From the NCBI GenBank assembly GCA_021324575.1, contig JAJPIW010000007.1:1-64000 (forward strand): 64,000 nt of DNA, read 5' to 3'. The DNA is from Intrasporangiaceae bacterium (GTDB lineage Bacteria > Actinomycetota > Actinomycetes > Actinomycetales > Dermatophilaceae). A model generated the notes under the pieces. That model did not search any database, was not told the DNA's origin, and worked only from the letters and a program-made list of their open reading frames with translations. The position numbers and the translations under genes were made by a program. Below, piece by piece: positions 27,698-36,063 of the stretch (within the stretch, counting starts at the first letter, position 1; every line of letters starts with the position of its first letter).

Positions 27698-27706
27698 CCT
27701 CCTCCC

Positions 27707-27728
27707 GTATGCCGGCCGCCCGGCATAC
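27707..27728 (+). terminator. Small hairpin of two inverted GTATGCCGG words
   Basis: GTATGCCGG (27707-27715) and CCGGCATAC (27720-27728) form a 9-bp stem with a 4-nt loop between the two acyl-CoA dehydrogenase genes. It may be an attenuator or RNA-stability element. Confidence 0.75.
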
Positions 27729-27776
27729 GCCTCAGCCCTCCCGTCCCAGCACGCCACCGGAAGTGAGCAGCCGACC

Positions 27777-29009
27777 ATGATCGACCTCGAAGTCCCCCGC
27801 AAGATGATCCCCCTCATCGAGCAGGCCCGCGGGTTCGCCGAGGAGGTGATGCGGCCCATCTCACGCAAGTACGACCGCGCGGAGCACGAGTACCCGCGCG
27901 AGCTCGACCTCGTCTCCGCCGTCATCGACGGGCTCTCCGCGTCGGGAACCGGTCAGGGTGCGGGTGCGGCGACGGCGACCCGCGACGCCGCGGGCGCGGG
28001 CGATGGCGGTCGTGGGGGGCGCGGGGGTGTGCGCAACGGGGCCAACCTGTCCTCGGTCCTGTCGATCATGGAGACCTGCCGCGGGGACGTGGGCCTGACC
28101 CTGTCGATCCCGCGACAAGGGCTCGGCAACGCCGCGATCGGGGCGGTGGCGAGCGAGGAGCAGAAGGCGCGCTACGGCAACCGGTGGGCGGCGATGGCGA
28201 TCACCGAGCCGGACACCGGGTCGGACTCCGGCGCGATCCGGACCACGGCGGTCAAGGACGGCGACTCGTACGTGCTCAACGGCGAGAAGATCTTCGTCAC
28301 CGCCGGCGACCGCGCCGAGCTCGTCGTCGTCTGGGCGACCCTGGACCGCTCGCTCGGCAAGCAGGCCATCAAGTCCTTCGTCGTGGAGAGGTCCAACCCT
28401 GGCCTGAAGCTGGTCCGGCTCGAGCACAAGCTCGGGATCCGTGCTTCCGATACCGCCGCGTTCCACCTCGACAACTGCCGGGTCCCCGCCGGGGACCTGC
28501 TCGGCGACCCGGAGATCCGCATCGAGGGGGGCTTCGGTGGGGCCATGCAGACCTTCGACAACACCCGCCCGCTCGTCGCGGCCATGGCGTGTGGGCTGGC
28601 CCGCGGCTGCCTCGACACCGTGACCGAGCTCCTTGCGGCGCAAGGGGTTCGGGTCGACCACGACCGTCCGCTGAACACCCAGTCGGCCGCCGCGGCGCGG
28701 CTCGGGGCGATGGAGGCCGAGTACCAGGCCGCCTACCTGCTGACCCTGCGTGCGGCCTGGCTCGCCGACAACGGGACCCCCAACTCGATGGAGGCCTCGA
28801 TGGCCAAGGCCAAGGCGGGACGCACCTGCGTCGACATCGCCCTGGCCTGTGTGGAGCTGTGCGGCGCCACCGGTTACGGCGAGGGTGAGCTGCTCGAGAA
28901 GTGGGCCCGCGACAGCAAGATCCTCGACATCTTCGAGGGTACCCAGCAGATCCAGCTGCTCGTCGTCGCCCGTCGCCTCCTCGGTCTGTCGAGCAGCGAG
29001 CTGAAGTAG
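27777..29009 (+). CDS. Acyl-CoA dehydrogenase family protein
   Basis: 410 aa. ACAD motifs: AITEPDTGSDSGAIRTTA (flavin/substrate loop), GIRASDTAAFHLDNCRVP, and the C-terminal CGATGYGEGELLEKWARDSK with DIFEGTQQIQ. Residues about 58-86 are a Gly/Ala/Arg-rich loop that also occurs in related actinobacterial enzymes, so it is not a disruption. Start chosen at the ATG after GAAGTGAG. It probably works with the preceding ACAD. Its TAG stop shares one base with palindrome P2. Confidence 0.92.
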   Translation: MIDLEVPRKMIPLIEQARGFAEEVMRPISRKYDRAEHEYPRELDLVSAVIDGLSASGTGQGAGAATATRDAAGAGDGGRGGRGGVRNGANLSSVLSIMETCRGDVGLTLSIPRQGLGNAAIGAVASEEQKARYGNRWAAMAITEPDTGSDSGAIRTTAVKDGDSYVLNGEKIFVTAGDRAELVVVWATLDRSLGKQAIKSFVVERSNPGLKLVRLEHKLGIRASDTAAFHLDNCRVPAGDLLGDPEIRIEGGFGGAMQTFDNTRPLVAAMACGLARGCLDTVTELLAAQGVRVDHDRPLNTQSAAAARLGAMEAEYQAAYLLTLRAAWLADNGTPNSMEASMAKAKAGRTCVDIALACVELCGATGYGEGELLEKWARDSKILDIFEGTQQIQLLVVARRLLGLSSSELK

Positions 29010-29052
29010 CGTCTGCGGATCTGGGGTCCCGCGCCCTCAGATCCGCAGACGC
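29009..29052. repeat. Intergenic palindrome, copy P2
   Basis: Arms GCGTCTGCGGATCTG and CAGATCCGCAGACGC are perfect inverses around GGGTCCCGCGCCCT. It begins at the last base of the preceding stop codon. Almost identical to P3, in the same orientation, on the far side of the two paralogous membrane genes. Confidence 0.95.
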
Positions 29053-29067
29053 AACGCCCGACCGGCA

Positions 29068-29080
29068 TACGATCCCTGCT
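29068..29080 (+). promoter_or_regulatory. Leaderless promoter of the first paralogous membrane gene
   Basis: TACGAT (29068-29073) is a consensus actinobacterial -10 followed by 7 nt and a GTG codon at 29081, with no ribosome-binding site. Transcription probably begins at or beside the GTG. The hexamer overlaps a GGCATAC word. Confidence 0.65.
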
Positions 29081-30667
29081 GTGTCCATGTCGATGGGGTG
29101 GGGCGGCGACCGGGCCGTTCAGTGGCGCCGGGCGGTCGTGCCGTGGTTTTTACCCTTGGTCGTCGGCGCCATCGGCGTGGCCGGGATCATCGCCAGCATC
29201 GTCGGCGAGCCTACGCCGGCCTGCTCGGCGCTGGCCCCTTGCGCCGGTCCCGGTGTCGATGCCTTCGGACTGTTCCTCGGCGCCCTCCTCACGTCGTTCG
29301 TTGGGGTGTGGTTCTGGCGGGTCGCGGGGACAATTTTCGGAATCGTGGCAGCGACCATCGACGTGTTCTACGACCCCTCGCCTGCGGCCCATATGGTGTT
29401 CGTCGTCTACGCGATAGCGTGCCTCGCACTGCTTGGTTGGCTGCATTTCGTCGCGACGACGCAGCGGATGCTGGCTGCCGAGGCGGTTGTCAGGGTACCC
29501 AGCTCGAGTCCTCGGACTGCTGCTTCGGGAGCCACCTCGCCGGACGCCGTGGAATGGATCCTTGCGGTCGTCGCCCTGGTGGTCATCCTCGGCGGGGTAG
29601 GCCTGTGGGGTTACGGGCGGGTCGTTGATGCCGGTCATCGGGCACGCGCCACCGTGTTGACCGGGGTAGTGTCCGGGCGGTCGGATGACGATCTCAACCA
29701 GGAGGTGACCTTCGCTGACCCATCCGTGGGGAAGGTCAAGGTGTCGTTCTCGGACGACGTTCCGATCGGTCAGCGGGTGACGGTGGCCATCGACCGCAGC
29801 CACCCGACCTGGGCCGAGGCCACGTGGGACCGGAAGGACCACTCGGGCTGGCTCATCCTGCCTGTCCTTGGCGCGGGGTATCTCGCGTGGTTCGGCACCA
29901 CCTGGTGGCGTCGCCGTCAGGGCATCGCGATAACGGATCTCGCCGTCCCGGTGGACGTCCGAGTGCGCAGTGGAATGGTCTTGTTCCGGCCGGTGGGGGA
30001 GTCGGGCGTCTGGGGCGAATACCCGAGCGAAGAACCGTCGTCCAGGCAGCCAGGCAGCACGGTCCCAACCGGCTGGGTGCCCGGCTATCTGTACGGGGAC
30101 GTCCGCGACGGCGGTTGGGCGCTGGCCACGGCCGCCGGCGCCGCCCACCTGCCCCGGGGCCCACTGGTCGTTCACGCGGTCGACGCCGACCGTCGCTCCT
30201 CAGCCGGGGCGCCCGGGTCCGGGCATCACGGAACGTCCCCTCTCCGAAGGAGAGGCGCGGAGCGGCGCTGGTTCATCGCGAAGTCGGGGTTCTGGCTGAT
30301 CGTGTCCCTCGGCTTCCTCGCGCTGTCCACCTCCGACCTGCCAAAGGGGTGGGACATAGCTCACGGCGCCGGTGTCCCGGGCACCGTCACGATCACAGTG
30401 GAGGACTGCGGTGGGAAGTCCTGCTCCTACAGCGGTGACTTCACGAGTGACGATGGCCGCTACCACTTCGCCGATGTGCCCTTTGACGGCGACGGGACGA
30501 AGGGAGAGCAACGGCCCGGCATCTATCTGGGTCAAGGGGAGCAACCCGACACCATCTACGTGCCCGGGTGGTCGACGTTCGTCGAGCCGCTGATCTTTGC
30601 GGTTGGATCCCTTGGTGTCGCCATCGTTGCGGCCTTGTTCCTCGTCGTCGCGATCCGCGAACCCTGA
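29081..30667 (+). CDS. Multi-span membrane protein of unknown function, paralogue A
   Basis: 528 aa, not recognised as a named family. An N-terminal block with about four helices (residues 15-150) is followed by a helix at about 165-187, a beta-rich segment (VLTGVVSGRSDDDLNQEV to VTVAIDRSHPTWAEA) that resembles DUF3592 repeats, another helix, a cytoplasmic basic stretch, and a second beta segment with CGGKSCSYSGDFTSDDGRYH before the last helix. The Cys pair suggests an extracytoplasmic disulphide. Paralogue B follows 24 nt later. Bracketed by palindromes P2 and P3. Confidence 0.8.
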   Translation: MSMSMGWGGDRAVQWRRAVVPWFLPLVVGAIGVAGIIASIVGEPTPACSALAPCAGPGVDAFGLFLGALLTSFVGVWFWRVAGTIFGIVAATIDVFYDPSPAAHMVFVVYAIACLALLGWLHFVATTQRMLAAEAVVRVPSSSPRTAASGATSPDAVEWILAVVALVVILGGVGLWGYGRVVDAGHRARATVLTGVVSGRSDDDLNQEVTFADPSVGKVKVSFSDDVPIGQRVTVAIDRSHPTWAEATWDRKDHSGWLILPVLGAGYLAWFGTTWWRRRQGIAITDLAVPVDVRVRSGMVLFRPVGESGVWGEYPSEEPSSRQPGSTVPTGWVPGYLYGDVRDGGWALATAAGAAHLPRGPLVVHAVDADRRSSAGAPGSGHHGTSPLRRRGAERRWFIAKSGFWLIVSLGFLALSTSDLPKGWDIAHGAGVPGTVTITVEDCGGKSCSYSGDFTSDDGRYHFADVPFDGDGTKGEQRPGIYLGQGEQPDTIYVPGWSTFVEPLIFAVGSLGVAIVAALFLVVAIREP

Positions 30668-30691
30668 CGAGAGCCAAGGGCCCGTTCTTGG

Positions 30692-31945
30692 TTGCGCGAG
30701 CTCGTGGCGACCCAGCGCGAGGCGGCCGGTGAGGCCGCCGTGCGGGTACCGCTGCCCCCTTCCGCAGTGGTTGTCGACTACCGCCGACCGGCCGCGGACT
30801 CCAAGGAGCGGCTGGTGGCGCTCGGCGTCCTCGTCGTCGTCCTCCTCACCGGCACATGGTGGACCTACGACGTCCTCTCCGACCTCGTGCACCGCTCGAG
30901 AGCAGTGACCGTCACGGGAACCGTCCTGTCGGGACGCGACGCGGGCCTGTCCCAACCGGTCGCGTTGACGCAGCCCAGCTTGCCGGCCGTCGTGATCGTC
31001 AGGTTCTCGGACCCGCAGCCCGCCGGTCGCCACGTGCCCGTCGCGGTCGACCCGACGCACATCGGCTGGGTCGATGCGCCCTGGGACCCGCGCCGGCACT
31101 CGGCGTGGCTGCTTCCCACCGTCCCCGGACTCGGTTTCCTCCTCTGGCGCGGTCGACGCTGGGGCCGACGCCGACGTGGCATCCCCGCCGCGAACGTGCC
31201 CCTCATCCCGGTGGGCTGGGTCGCGATGGGCGACGGGCGAGTTGGGCTGCGCCCCCTGGGCGAGACCGGACTGTGGGCCTCATACGCCACCGGCCCGCTG
31301 CCCCAGGGCCTGGTGGCAGACCCGGCCGATGAGACGGCATACCGACGCGGAGTGGTCGTGGGCGACCTCCGGAACGGCGGGTGGGTGCAGGTGTATGCCG
31401 CGGAGGCGACCTTTCGCCCGCGTGGCCCGCTCCAGCGAGAAGGCCGTGCGGGAGCCGCAACCCATCGCGCTCCGCGACGTGCCAGGCACGGTACGGGCTC
31501 GGCCTCCTCCTCGGGGCGGAAGGGGTCGCTGGGCCGCTCACGGCCGATCTGGTTGTCGGTGAAGTGTGCCTTCGGGGGACTCGCGGCGATTGGCGCGCTG
31601 TGGGTCCTCGGGTCGGACCTGCCCGATGCCTTCGTCGTCGCCAACGGCGGTGGCGTGGTCGGAACCGCGACCGTCACCGACAAGGTGTGCTCGAAGTCGT
31701 GCTCGTACACGGTGACCTTCGACAGCGACGACGGCCGGTACCACTTCACCGATGTCGACTTCACCGGCAGTGGTGAGGTGGGGGATCGCCGACCCGCACG
31801 GTATGTCGGGACCGGGCTGGAGCCGTCGACGATCTATGCCCCGGGCGTGCGTGCGTTCCTCATGGACCTGCTGATCATGGGAGGTGCCCTGGTCGGGCTC
31901 GGGATCGCCGGGGTGACTCTGGACCGCTCGTGGCGGCGCCCCTGA
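30692..31945 (+). CDS. Membrane protein, N-terminally shorter paralogue B
   Basis: 417 aa from TTG (or 413 from GTG 30704). It begins VATQREAAGEAAVRVPLPP, which matches an internal position of paralogue A (VATTQRMLAAEAVVRVP), so the first four helices are absent. The rest is collinear: helix, beta segment (GTVLSGRDAGLSQPVAL to VPVAVDPTHIGWVD), helix, basic linker, and CSKSCSYTVTFDSDDGRYHF before the last helix. A tandem duplication with loss of the 5' part is the simplest origin. An intact frame and conserved Cys residues argue that it is still used. Confidence 0.75.
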   Translation: MRELVATQREAAGEAAVRVPLPPSAVVVDYRRPAADSKERLVALGVLVVVLLTGTWWTYDVLSDLVHRSRAVTVTGTVLSGRDAGLSQPVALTQPSLPAVVIVRFSDPQPAGRHVPVAVDPTHIGWVDAPWDPRRHSAWLLPTVPGLGFLLWRGRRWGRRRRGIPAANVPLIPVGWVAMGDGRVGLRPLGETGLWASYATGPLPQGLVADPADETAYRRGVVVGDLRNGGWVQVYAAEATFRPRGPLQREGRAGAATHRAPRRARHGTGSASSSGRKGSLGRSRPIWLSVKCAFGGLAAIGALWVLGSDLPDAFVVANGGGVVGTATVTDKVCSKSCSYTVTFDSDDGRYHFTDVDFTGSGEVGDRRPARYVGTGLEPSTIYAPGVRAFLMDLLIMGGALVGLGIAGVTLDRSWRRP

Positions 31946-31989
31946 GCGTCTGCGGATCTGGGGCCGCAGGCCCTCAGATCCGCAGACGC
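31946..31989. repeat. Intergenic palindrome, copy P3
   Basis: Arms GCGTCTGCGGATCTG and CAGATCCGCAGACGC are perfect inverses around GGGCCGCAGGCCCT, starting right after paralogue B's stop codon. Faces the convergent gene ending at 32000, so a bidirectional terminator role is possible. Confidence 0.95.
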
Positions 31990-31999
31990 AAGGGGGGTG

Positions 32000-32422
32000 T
32001 CAGTGGTGACGGGGCTTGGCGGGCGGCTTGGGCGACGGCTTCGTGGGTGTGCGGTCCGTGCTGTCGGGGCCGGGGGTGTGGTCGTCGTGCCGGGCGGCCA
32101 CGCGACCCTTGATCCAGAACCAGCCGACGACCACGAGGGCGAGCGCGACGAGAACGGCCGCGACGAGTGCTCCCCACAGCGCGGCATACGCGACCTTGAT
32201 GGCGATCTCGGCCGCGAGGTTGCCATAGTCGAGGTCCGGCTCGTGCGCGGCACCCCACAAGGCACCGCTGACGAAGCCGATCGACCCGAGGATCGCCCCG
32301 CCGAGGAACCCCACCGAGGTGAGCAGGAGGCCGCGGCGACCCGGGATCGGGTTGTCCTCGTCGACCTCCTCGAACTGGCCGAGGACGTCGAACCGGCCGG
32401 CGTCACGGTGGGGGTGGTGCAT
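32000..32422 (-). CDS. Small two-span membrane protein
   Basis: 140 aa, not recognised. A hydrophilic N-terminus (MHHPHRDAGRFDVLGQFEEV) is followed by a Gly-rich hydrophobic stretch (about residues 32-60), a second helix (about 78-103: LWGALVAAVLVALALVVVGW), and a Pro/Lys-rich tail ending PKPPAKPRHH. TAGGGT (32431-32436) lies 8 nt before the ATG with no ribosome-binding site, indicating a leaderless start here rather than at the longer in-frame ATG 32491. Confidence 0.7.
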   Translation of the reverse strand: MHHPHRDAGRFDVLGQFEEVDEDNPIPGRRGLLLTSVGFLGGAILGSIGFVSGALWGAAHEPDLDYGNLAAEIAIKVAYAALWGALVAAVLVALALVVVGWFWIKGRVAARHDDHTPGPDSTDRTPTKPSPKPPAKPRHH

Positions 32423-32526
32423 GGACACCGACCCTAGACCGAGGACCGGTCCGGACCGGAGTGTGTCGGCCGTGTCGGCCGTTCGGGCCATCGTCGGGAG
32501 CCGCCGGGAATGGTCACACTGGGCAG

Positions 32527-32679
32527 ATGCTGCCCGTGGTCATCGGCTTCGGCGCCGTCGTCGGCGTCATCCTTGTGGTCCGGGCGCTGCAGAAGCGCGG
32601 GGACTCGGTCCCTGCGCCGGAGAACCCTCCGCCGCCGGAGACGGTCATCTCCGACGCGGGTCTCCCCGGCGGCGTCTGA
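32527..32679 (+). CDS. Small single-span membrane protein (50 aa)
   Basis: Reads MLPVVIGFGAVVGVILVVRA, then a charged Pro-rich tail (PAPENPPPPETVIS). One N-terminal helix, no recognised family. CACACT lies 6 nt before ATG and may be a weak -10 of a leaderless transcript. Supported by codon pattern and hydrophobic profile only. Confidence 0.5.
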   Translation: MLPVVIGFGAVVGVILVVRALQKRGDSVPAPENPPPPETVISDAGLPGGV

Positions 32680-32736
32680 GCGCCCGCACGCCCCAGGTCG
32701 GTCGCCGGTCGGGACCGACCGGGTGACGGCTGCCCG

Positions 32737-33087
32737 TCACCCGCCCAGCGTCCAGCCCAGCCACCCGGCGCCCAGGCCCAGGACCAGGCTGAGCACGAGG
32801 TTGGCGACGGCGTGGCGTCGCTCACCGTCGACCCAGGCCTCCCAGAGCTCCAGCCCCCACGTCGAGAACGTCGTCAGCGCCCCGCAGAACCCGGTTCCGA
32901 CGAGGCCGAGCGCCGAGCCGTGCATCCCCGATGCCACCGCGAGACCGAGGACGAACGAACCGATGACGTTGACGGTGATCGTGCCCGCGACGGTCGTCGT
33001 CCGCAGGCGGGTGCGCATGAGGTGCATCACGAGGTAGCGGCTCGGCGCACCGAGTGCGGCGCCGAGGGCGACGAGCAGGGGCGTCAT
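32737..33087 (-). CDS. crcB: Fluoride channel subunit (CrcB/Fluc)
   Basis: 116 aa, four helices. Family motifs: GAALGAPSRYLVM, TVNVIGSFVLGL and FCGALTTFSTWGLE, the last containing the Phe-box and Thr/Ser track lining the fluoride pore. It exports F- passively across the membrane. ATG overlaps the stop of the neighbouring crcB gene by 4 nt. Paired crcB genes in actinobacteria are thought to form a heterodimer with the two subunits in opposite orientation. Confidence 0.93.
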   Translation of the reverse strand: MTPLLVALGAALGAPSRYLVMHLMRTRLRTTTVAGTITVNVIGSFVLGLAVASGMHGSALGLVGTGFCGALTTFSTWGLELWEAWVDGERRHAVANLVLSLVLGLGAGWLGWTLGG

Positions 33088-33509
33088 GCCCGGGCGCCTG
33101 TCTCGTGTTCCCAGATCCGTTGTCCCACAACGGTTCCGAGACCGACCGACGCCACGCCGAGGACTATGGATACGCAGACGTATGCCGCGGCGAGACTGCC
33201 GTGTCCCGCGTGCGCCTGCTGGAGGACGTCGACGGCGAACGCGGAGAAGGTCGTCCACCCGCCGAGGATGCCGACGCCGACGAAGGGGCGCGCCAGCCGG
33301 TGGGTACCCGGTCGAGCGACGAGGAACGCGACGAGCAGACCCATCGCGAGGCAGCCGGTGAGGTTGACCAGGAGGGTGCCCCAGGGCCACGCCCCGGGGT
33401 CGTGGGGAAGTCCCAGGCCGACGGCATACCGGCCCAACGAACCGACCACGCCGCCGGTCGCGATGGCCGCGAGCAGGCGCGCGTCGACGGGTGCGGGAGC
33501 GGGCGGCAT
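33084..33509 (-). CDS. crcB: Fluoride channel subunit (CrcB/Fluc), second copy
   Basis: 141 aa from the ATG at 33509, which has GGAACTGACCGG upstream; a longer TTG-started form to 33542 is less likely. Motifs GGVVGSLGRYAVG, LVNLTGCLAMGLL and GILGGWTTFSAFAVD match the family. It is upstream of and coupled to the other crcB. No fluoride riboswitch could be recognised in the short space toward the aminotransferase. Confidence 0.92.
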   Translation of the reverse strand: MPPAPAPVDARLLAAIATGGVVGSLGRYAVGLGLPHDPGAWPWGTLLVNLTGCLAMGLLVAFLVARPGTHRLARPFVGVGILGGWTTFSAFAVDVLQQAHAGHGSLAAAYVCVSIVLGVASVGLGTVVGQRIWEHETGARA

Positions 33510-33522
33510 CCGGTCAGTTCCG

Positions 33523-34740
33523 TCAGTTCCGTTTGGTGGCAAGGAAGTCCGCGATCCGGCCGATGGCCTCGGTGAGCATGTCGACGTCGGGGAGGGTCAC
33601 CAGGCGGAAGTGGTCGGGCTCGAACCAGTTGAAGCCGGTGCCGTGCGTCACGAGGATCTTCTTGGCGCGGAGCAGGTCGATGACGAAGGCCTCGTCATCG
33701 TCGATCGGATAGACGTCGGGGTCGAGGCGCGGGAAGCAGTAGAGGGCACCGCGAGGCTCGACACAGCTGACGCCGGGGATCTTGTTGAGCAGGCGGGAGG
33801 CGAGCTTGGCCTGCTCGTAGAACCGGCCGCCCGGGACGATGAGCTCGTTGATCGACTGGTAGCCGCCCAGTGCGGTCTGGATCGCGTGCTGCGCGGGGAC
33901 GTTGGCGCACATGCGCATGTTGGCCAGGAGGGTGAGACCCTCGAGGAAGTCGGTGGCCGCGTGCTTCGGTCCGGAGATCATCACCCAGCCGGCCCGGTAG
34001 CCGCAGACCCGATAGGCCTTGGAGAGCCCGCTGAAGGTGAGGCACAGGACGTCGTCACCGGCATACGTCGCCACGTGGTGGTGGACGGCGTCGTCGAAGA
34101 GGATCTTCTCGTAGATCTCGTCGGCCATCAGGACCAGGTCGTGTCGGCGGGCGATGTCGACGAGGGCCTTGACCGTCTCGGCGCTGTAGACGGCACCGGT
34201 CGGGTTGTTGGGGTTGATGATGACCAGGGCGTGGGTGTTCGGGGTGATCTTGGCCTCGATGTCGGCGAGGTCGGGGTTCCAGCCGTTGCTCTCGTCGCAG
34301 CGGTAGTGCACCGGCGTGCCGCCGGCCAGGGACACCGCTCCGGTCCACAGCGGGTAGTCCGGCGCGGGCACGAGGATCTCGTTGCCGTCGTCGACGAACG
34401 CCTGGAGCACCATGTTGATCAGCTCGCTGACGCCGTTGCCGATGAAGACGTCCTCGACGGTCGTGTCGGTGAGCCCCTTGGCCTGGTAGTACTGCGCCAC
34501 CGCGGTCCGGGCGCTGTAGATCCCCTTGCTGTCGGCGTAGCCCTGCGACTCGGGCAGGTTGTGCACCATGTCGGCAACGATCGCCTCGGGCGCCTCGAAG
34601 CCGAACGGAGCGGTGTTGCCGATGTTGAGCTTGAGGATCTTGTGGCCCTCGGCCTCCAACCGCTGCGCCTCGACGAGGATCGGTCCCCGGACGTCGTAGC
34701 GGACGTGCTGCAGCTTCTTGCTCTGGACGATGCGGCGCAT
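33523..34740 (-). CDS. alaA: Pyridoxal-phosphate aminotransferase, AlaA-like
   Basis: 405 aa, fold-type I. PLP lysine in SGLSKAYRVCGYRAGW; cofactor motifs NPNNPTGAVYS and LMADEIYEKILFDD; the N-terminus MRRIVQSKKLQHVRYDVRGP is typical of the glutamate-pyruvate aminotransferase AlaA/AlaT group. It interconverts alanine plus 2-oxoglutarate and pyruvate plus glutamate. Next gene downstream is a crcB, 14 nt away, possibly in one transcript. Confidence 0.92.
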   Translation of the reverse strand: MRRIVQSKKLQHVRYDVRGPILVEAQRLEAEGHKILKLNIGNTAPFGFEAPEAIVADMVHNLPESQGYADSKGIYSARTAVAQYYQAKGLTDTTVEDVFIGNGVSELINMVLQAFVDDGNEILVPAPDYPLWTGAVSLAGGTPVHYRCDESNGWNPDLADIEAKITPNTHALVIINPNNPTGAVYSAETVKALVDIARRHDLVLMADEIYEKILFDDAVHHHVATYAGDDVLCLTFSGLSKAYRVCGYRAGWVMISGPKHAATDFLEGLTLLANMRMCANVPAQHAIQTALGGYQSINELIVPGGRFYEQAKLASRLLNKIPGVSCVEPRGALYCFPRLDPDVYPIDDDEAFVIDLLRAKKILVTHGTGFNWFEPDHFRLVTLPDVDMLTEAIGRIADFLATKRN

Positions 34741-34837
34741 GGGCGCATTGTTTCAGGGCCCGTATGCCGCCCGCGCGCCCATATCGCCGCGCGCGTCGCC
34801 GCGCGCGTCGCCTCCTGCGTCGGGTCACCTGGCCACA

Positions 34838-34895
34838 TCGAGTGTGCAGTAGGCGCAGGTCTGCCGAGGAAAACTTGTACTTGCTGCACACTCGA
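34838..34895. repeat. Stem-loop element R1
   Basis: TCGAGTGTGCAG (34838-34849) and CTGCACACTCGA (34884-34895) are perfect 12-bp inverted arms. The left arm plus following bases (ATCGAGTGTGCAGTAG) matches the left arm of element R2 on the other side of the DUF559-like gene at 15 of 16 positions. Confidence 0.85.
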
Positions 34896-34950
34896 CGTGG
34901 CCTGTGGATGACGGACGAGCCCGGCGAGCGCAGTTGGGCACAGTGGAGTG

Positions 34951-36012
34951 ATGGTCACGCCACTTCCCGCAGCCCTGCTCAGGCAACCGTTCACGCCCGA
35001 GGACGTCCGTTGCTGGCAGCTCCCGCCAGCAGTCCTGCGCCGCGCGGCCCTGCACACCCCGACCCGTGGGGTGCGGGTCGCCGAGGTGCCCGAGACGATC
35101 CTTGCGCGCGTCGACGCGTTCGACGTCGGCCTGCCGAAGGACGCTGCCTTCAGCCATGTGACCGCCGCCCAGCTCTGGGACCTCCCGCTCCCGCGAGGCC
35201 TTGAGGACCGCCAGATCCTCGATGTCATGCGAGCGACCGGGCTGCCCCAGACCCGCCGGCTCGGCTGCCACGGTCGCCGCGGCTCGGAGAACCGGTCGAT
35301 CTGGGCCGTGCACGGCATACGAGTGATCGGGCTGGCCGACACCTGGTGCGATCTCGGTGAGCTGGCGACCGGACCCGACCCGACCATGGACCTGGATGAC
35401 CTGGTCATCGTCGGCGACGCGATCGTGCGGCGGCTCGACGAGTCGGCCATTGCGCTGCAGGAGGGTGTCGAGTTCGAGGCGGCGGCGACCTGCCAGGAGC
35501 TCTGGCCCCGGCCCGGCGACCCGGGTCGGGCGGAGCTGATGGCGCTCCTCGCGCGTGAGTCCGCGGGTTCGGTCGGGATGGCCGAGCTGCGTCGAGCGCT
35601 CTCCGCACGCGTGCGTCCGCGCGGCAGGAAGGTGTTGGCCGAGGCCCTCGCCCTCGTGCGGCCGCGCGTGAAGTCACCGATGGAGACCCGGTCACGGTTG
35701 ATGTTCCTGCGGGCTGGGTTCCCGGAGCCGTTCGTCAACGAGGAGATCCGCGACGAGATCGGAAGCTTCCTGCTCGAGGGCGACCTCGTGTGGCGGGCCC
35801 AGCGGGTGGTGGGGGAGTACCAGGGCGAGCACCACGCCTCCATCAAGCGGCGCAGCGCCGACTCCAACCGCGCCTCGGTCGCCGAGGACCATGACTGGAC
35901 GGTGCTGGAGATCTTCTCCGAGGACGTGCACCAGCGACCGCGGCGGATCGCCTGCCTGACCCGGTTCGCTCGGGCGCTCACGCTCGATCCAGCAACGCTT
36001 CGCATCGAGTGA
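34951..36012 (+). CDS. DUF559-like putative endonuclease protein
   Basis: 353 aa. The central part AFSHVTAAQLWDLPLPRGLE resembles the AbiEi-associated domain often fused to DUF559. The C-terminus (about residues 245-345) has the PD-(D/E)XK pattern of DUF559/Vsr-like nucleases: PMETRSRLMFLRAGF, then LLEGDLVWRAQRVVGEYQGE with Asp and the E-x-Q/D pair. GTG 34948 is an alternative start. Such genes are multicopy in some actinobacteria; target and role are unknown. Stem-loop elements lie on both sides, and the stop codon lies inside R2. Confidence 0.75.
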   Translation: MVTPLPAALLRQPFTPEDVRCWQLPPAVLRRAALHTPTRGVRVAEVPETILARVDAFDVGLPKDAAFSHVTAAQLWDLPLPRGLEDRQILDVMRATGLPQTRRLGCHGRRGSENRSIWAVHGIRVIGLADTWCDLGELATGPDPTMDLDDLVIVGDAIVRRLDESAIALQEGVEFEAAATCQELWPRPGDPGRAELMALLARESAGSVGMAELRRALSARVRPRGRKVLAEALALVRPRVKSPMETRSRLMFLRAGFPEPFVNEEIRDEIGSFLLEGDLVWRAQRVVGEYQGEHHASIKRRSADSNRASVAEDHDWTVLEIFSEDVHQRPRRIACLTRFARALTLDPATLRIE

Positions 36013-36063
36013 GCAGTAGATACCGGTTCAGCGGGTGGGTCCGGTATCTGCTGCACAGTCGAT
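36004..36063. repeat. Stem-loop element R2
   Basis: The left arm 36004-36026 (ends AGTAGATACCGG) and right arm 36041-36063 (starts CCGGTATCTGCTGCAC) pair with a few mismatches around a 14-nt loop. The left arm includes the TGA stop of the DUF559-like gene. Same family as R1. Confidence 0.8.

Noticed and set aside
27949..28032. Gly/Ala-rich stretch in the second acyl-CoA dehydrogenase as an insertion or frameshift
   Set aside because: The frame and flanking motifs are intact, and similar loops are known in actinobacterial relatives.
33510..33542. Fluoride riboswitch before the crcB pair
   Set aside because: The upstream space is too short and overlaps the aminotransferase end; no conserved pseudoknot core was visible.
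34777..34816. CGCGCGTCGC direct repeats upstream of the aminotransferase as a regulatory array
   Set aside because: Only two imperfect copies in a very GC-rich stretch; consistent with low complexity.
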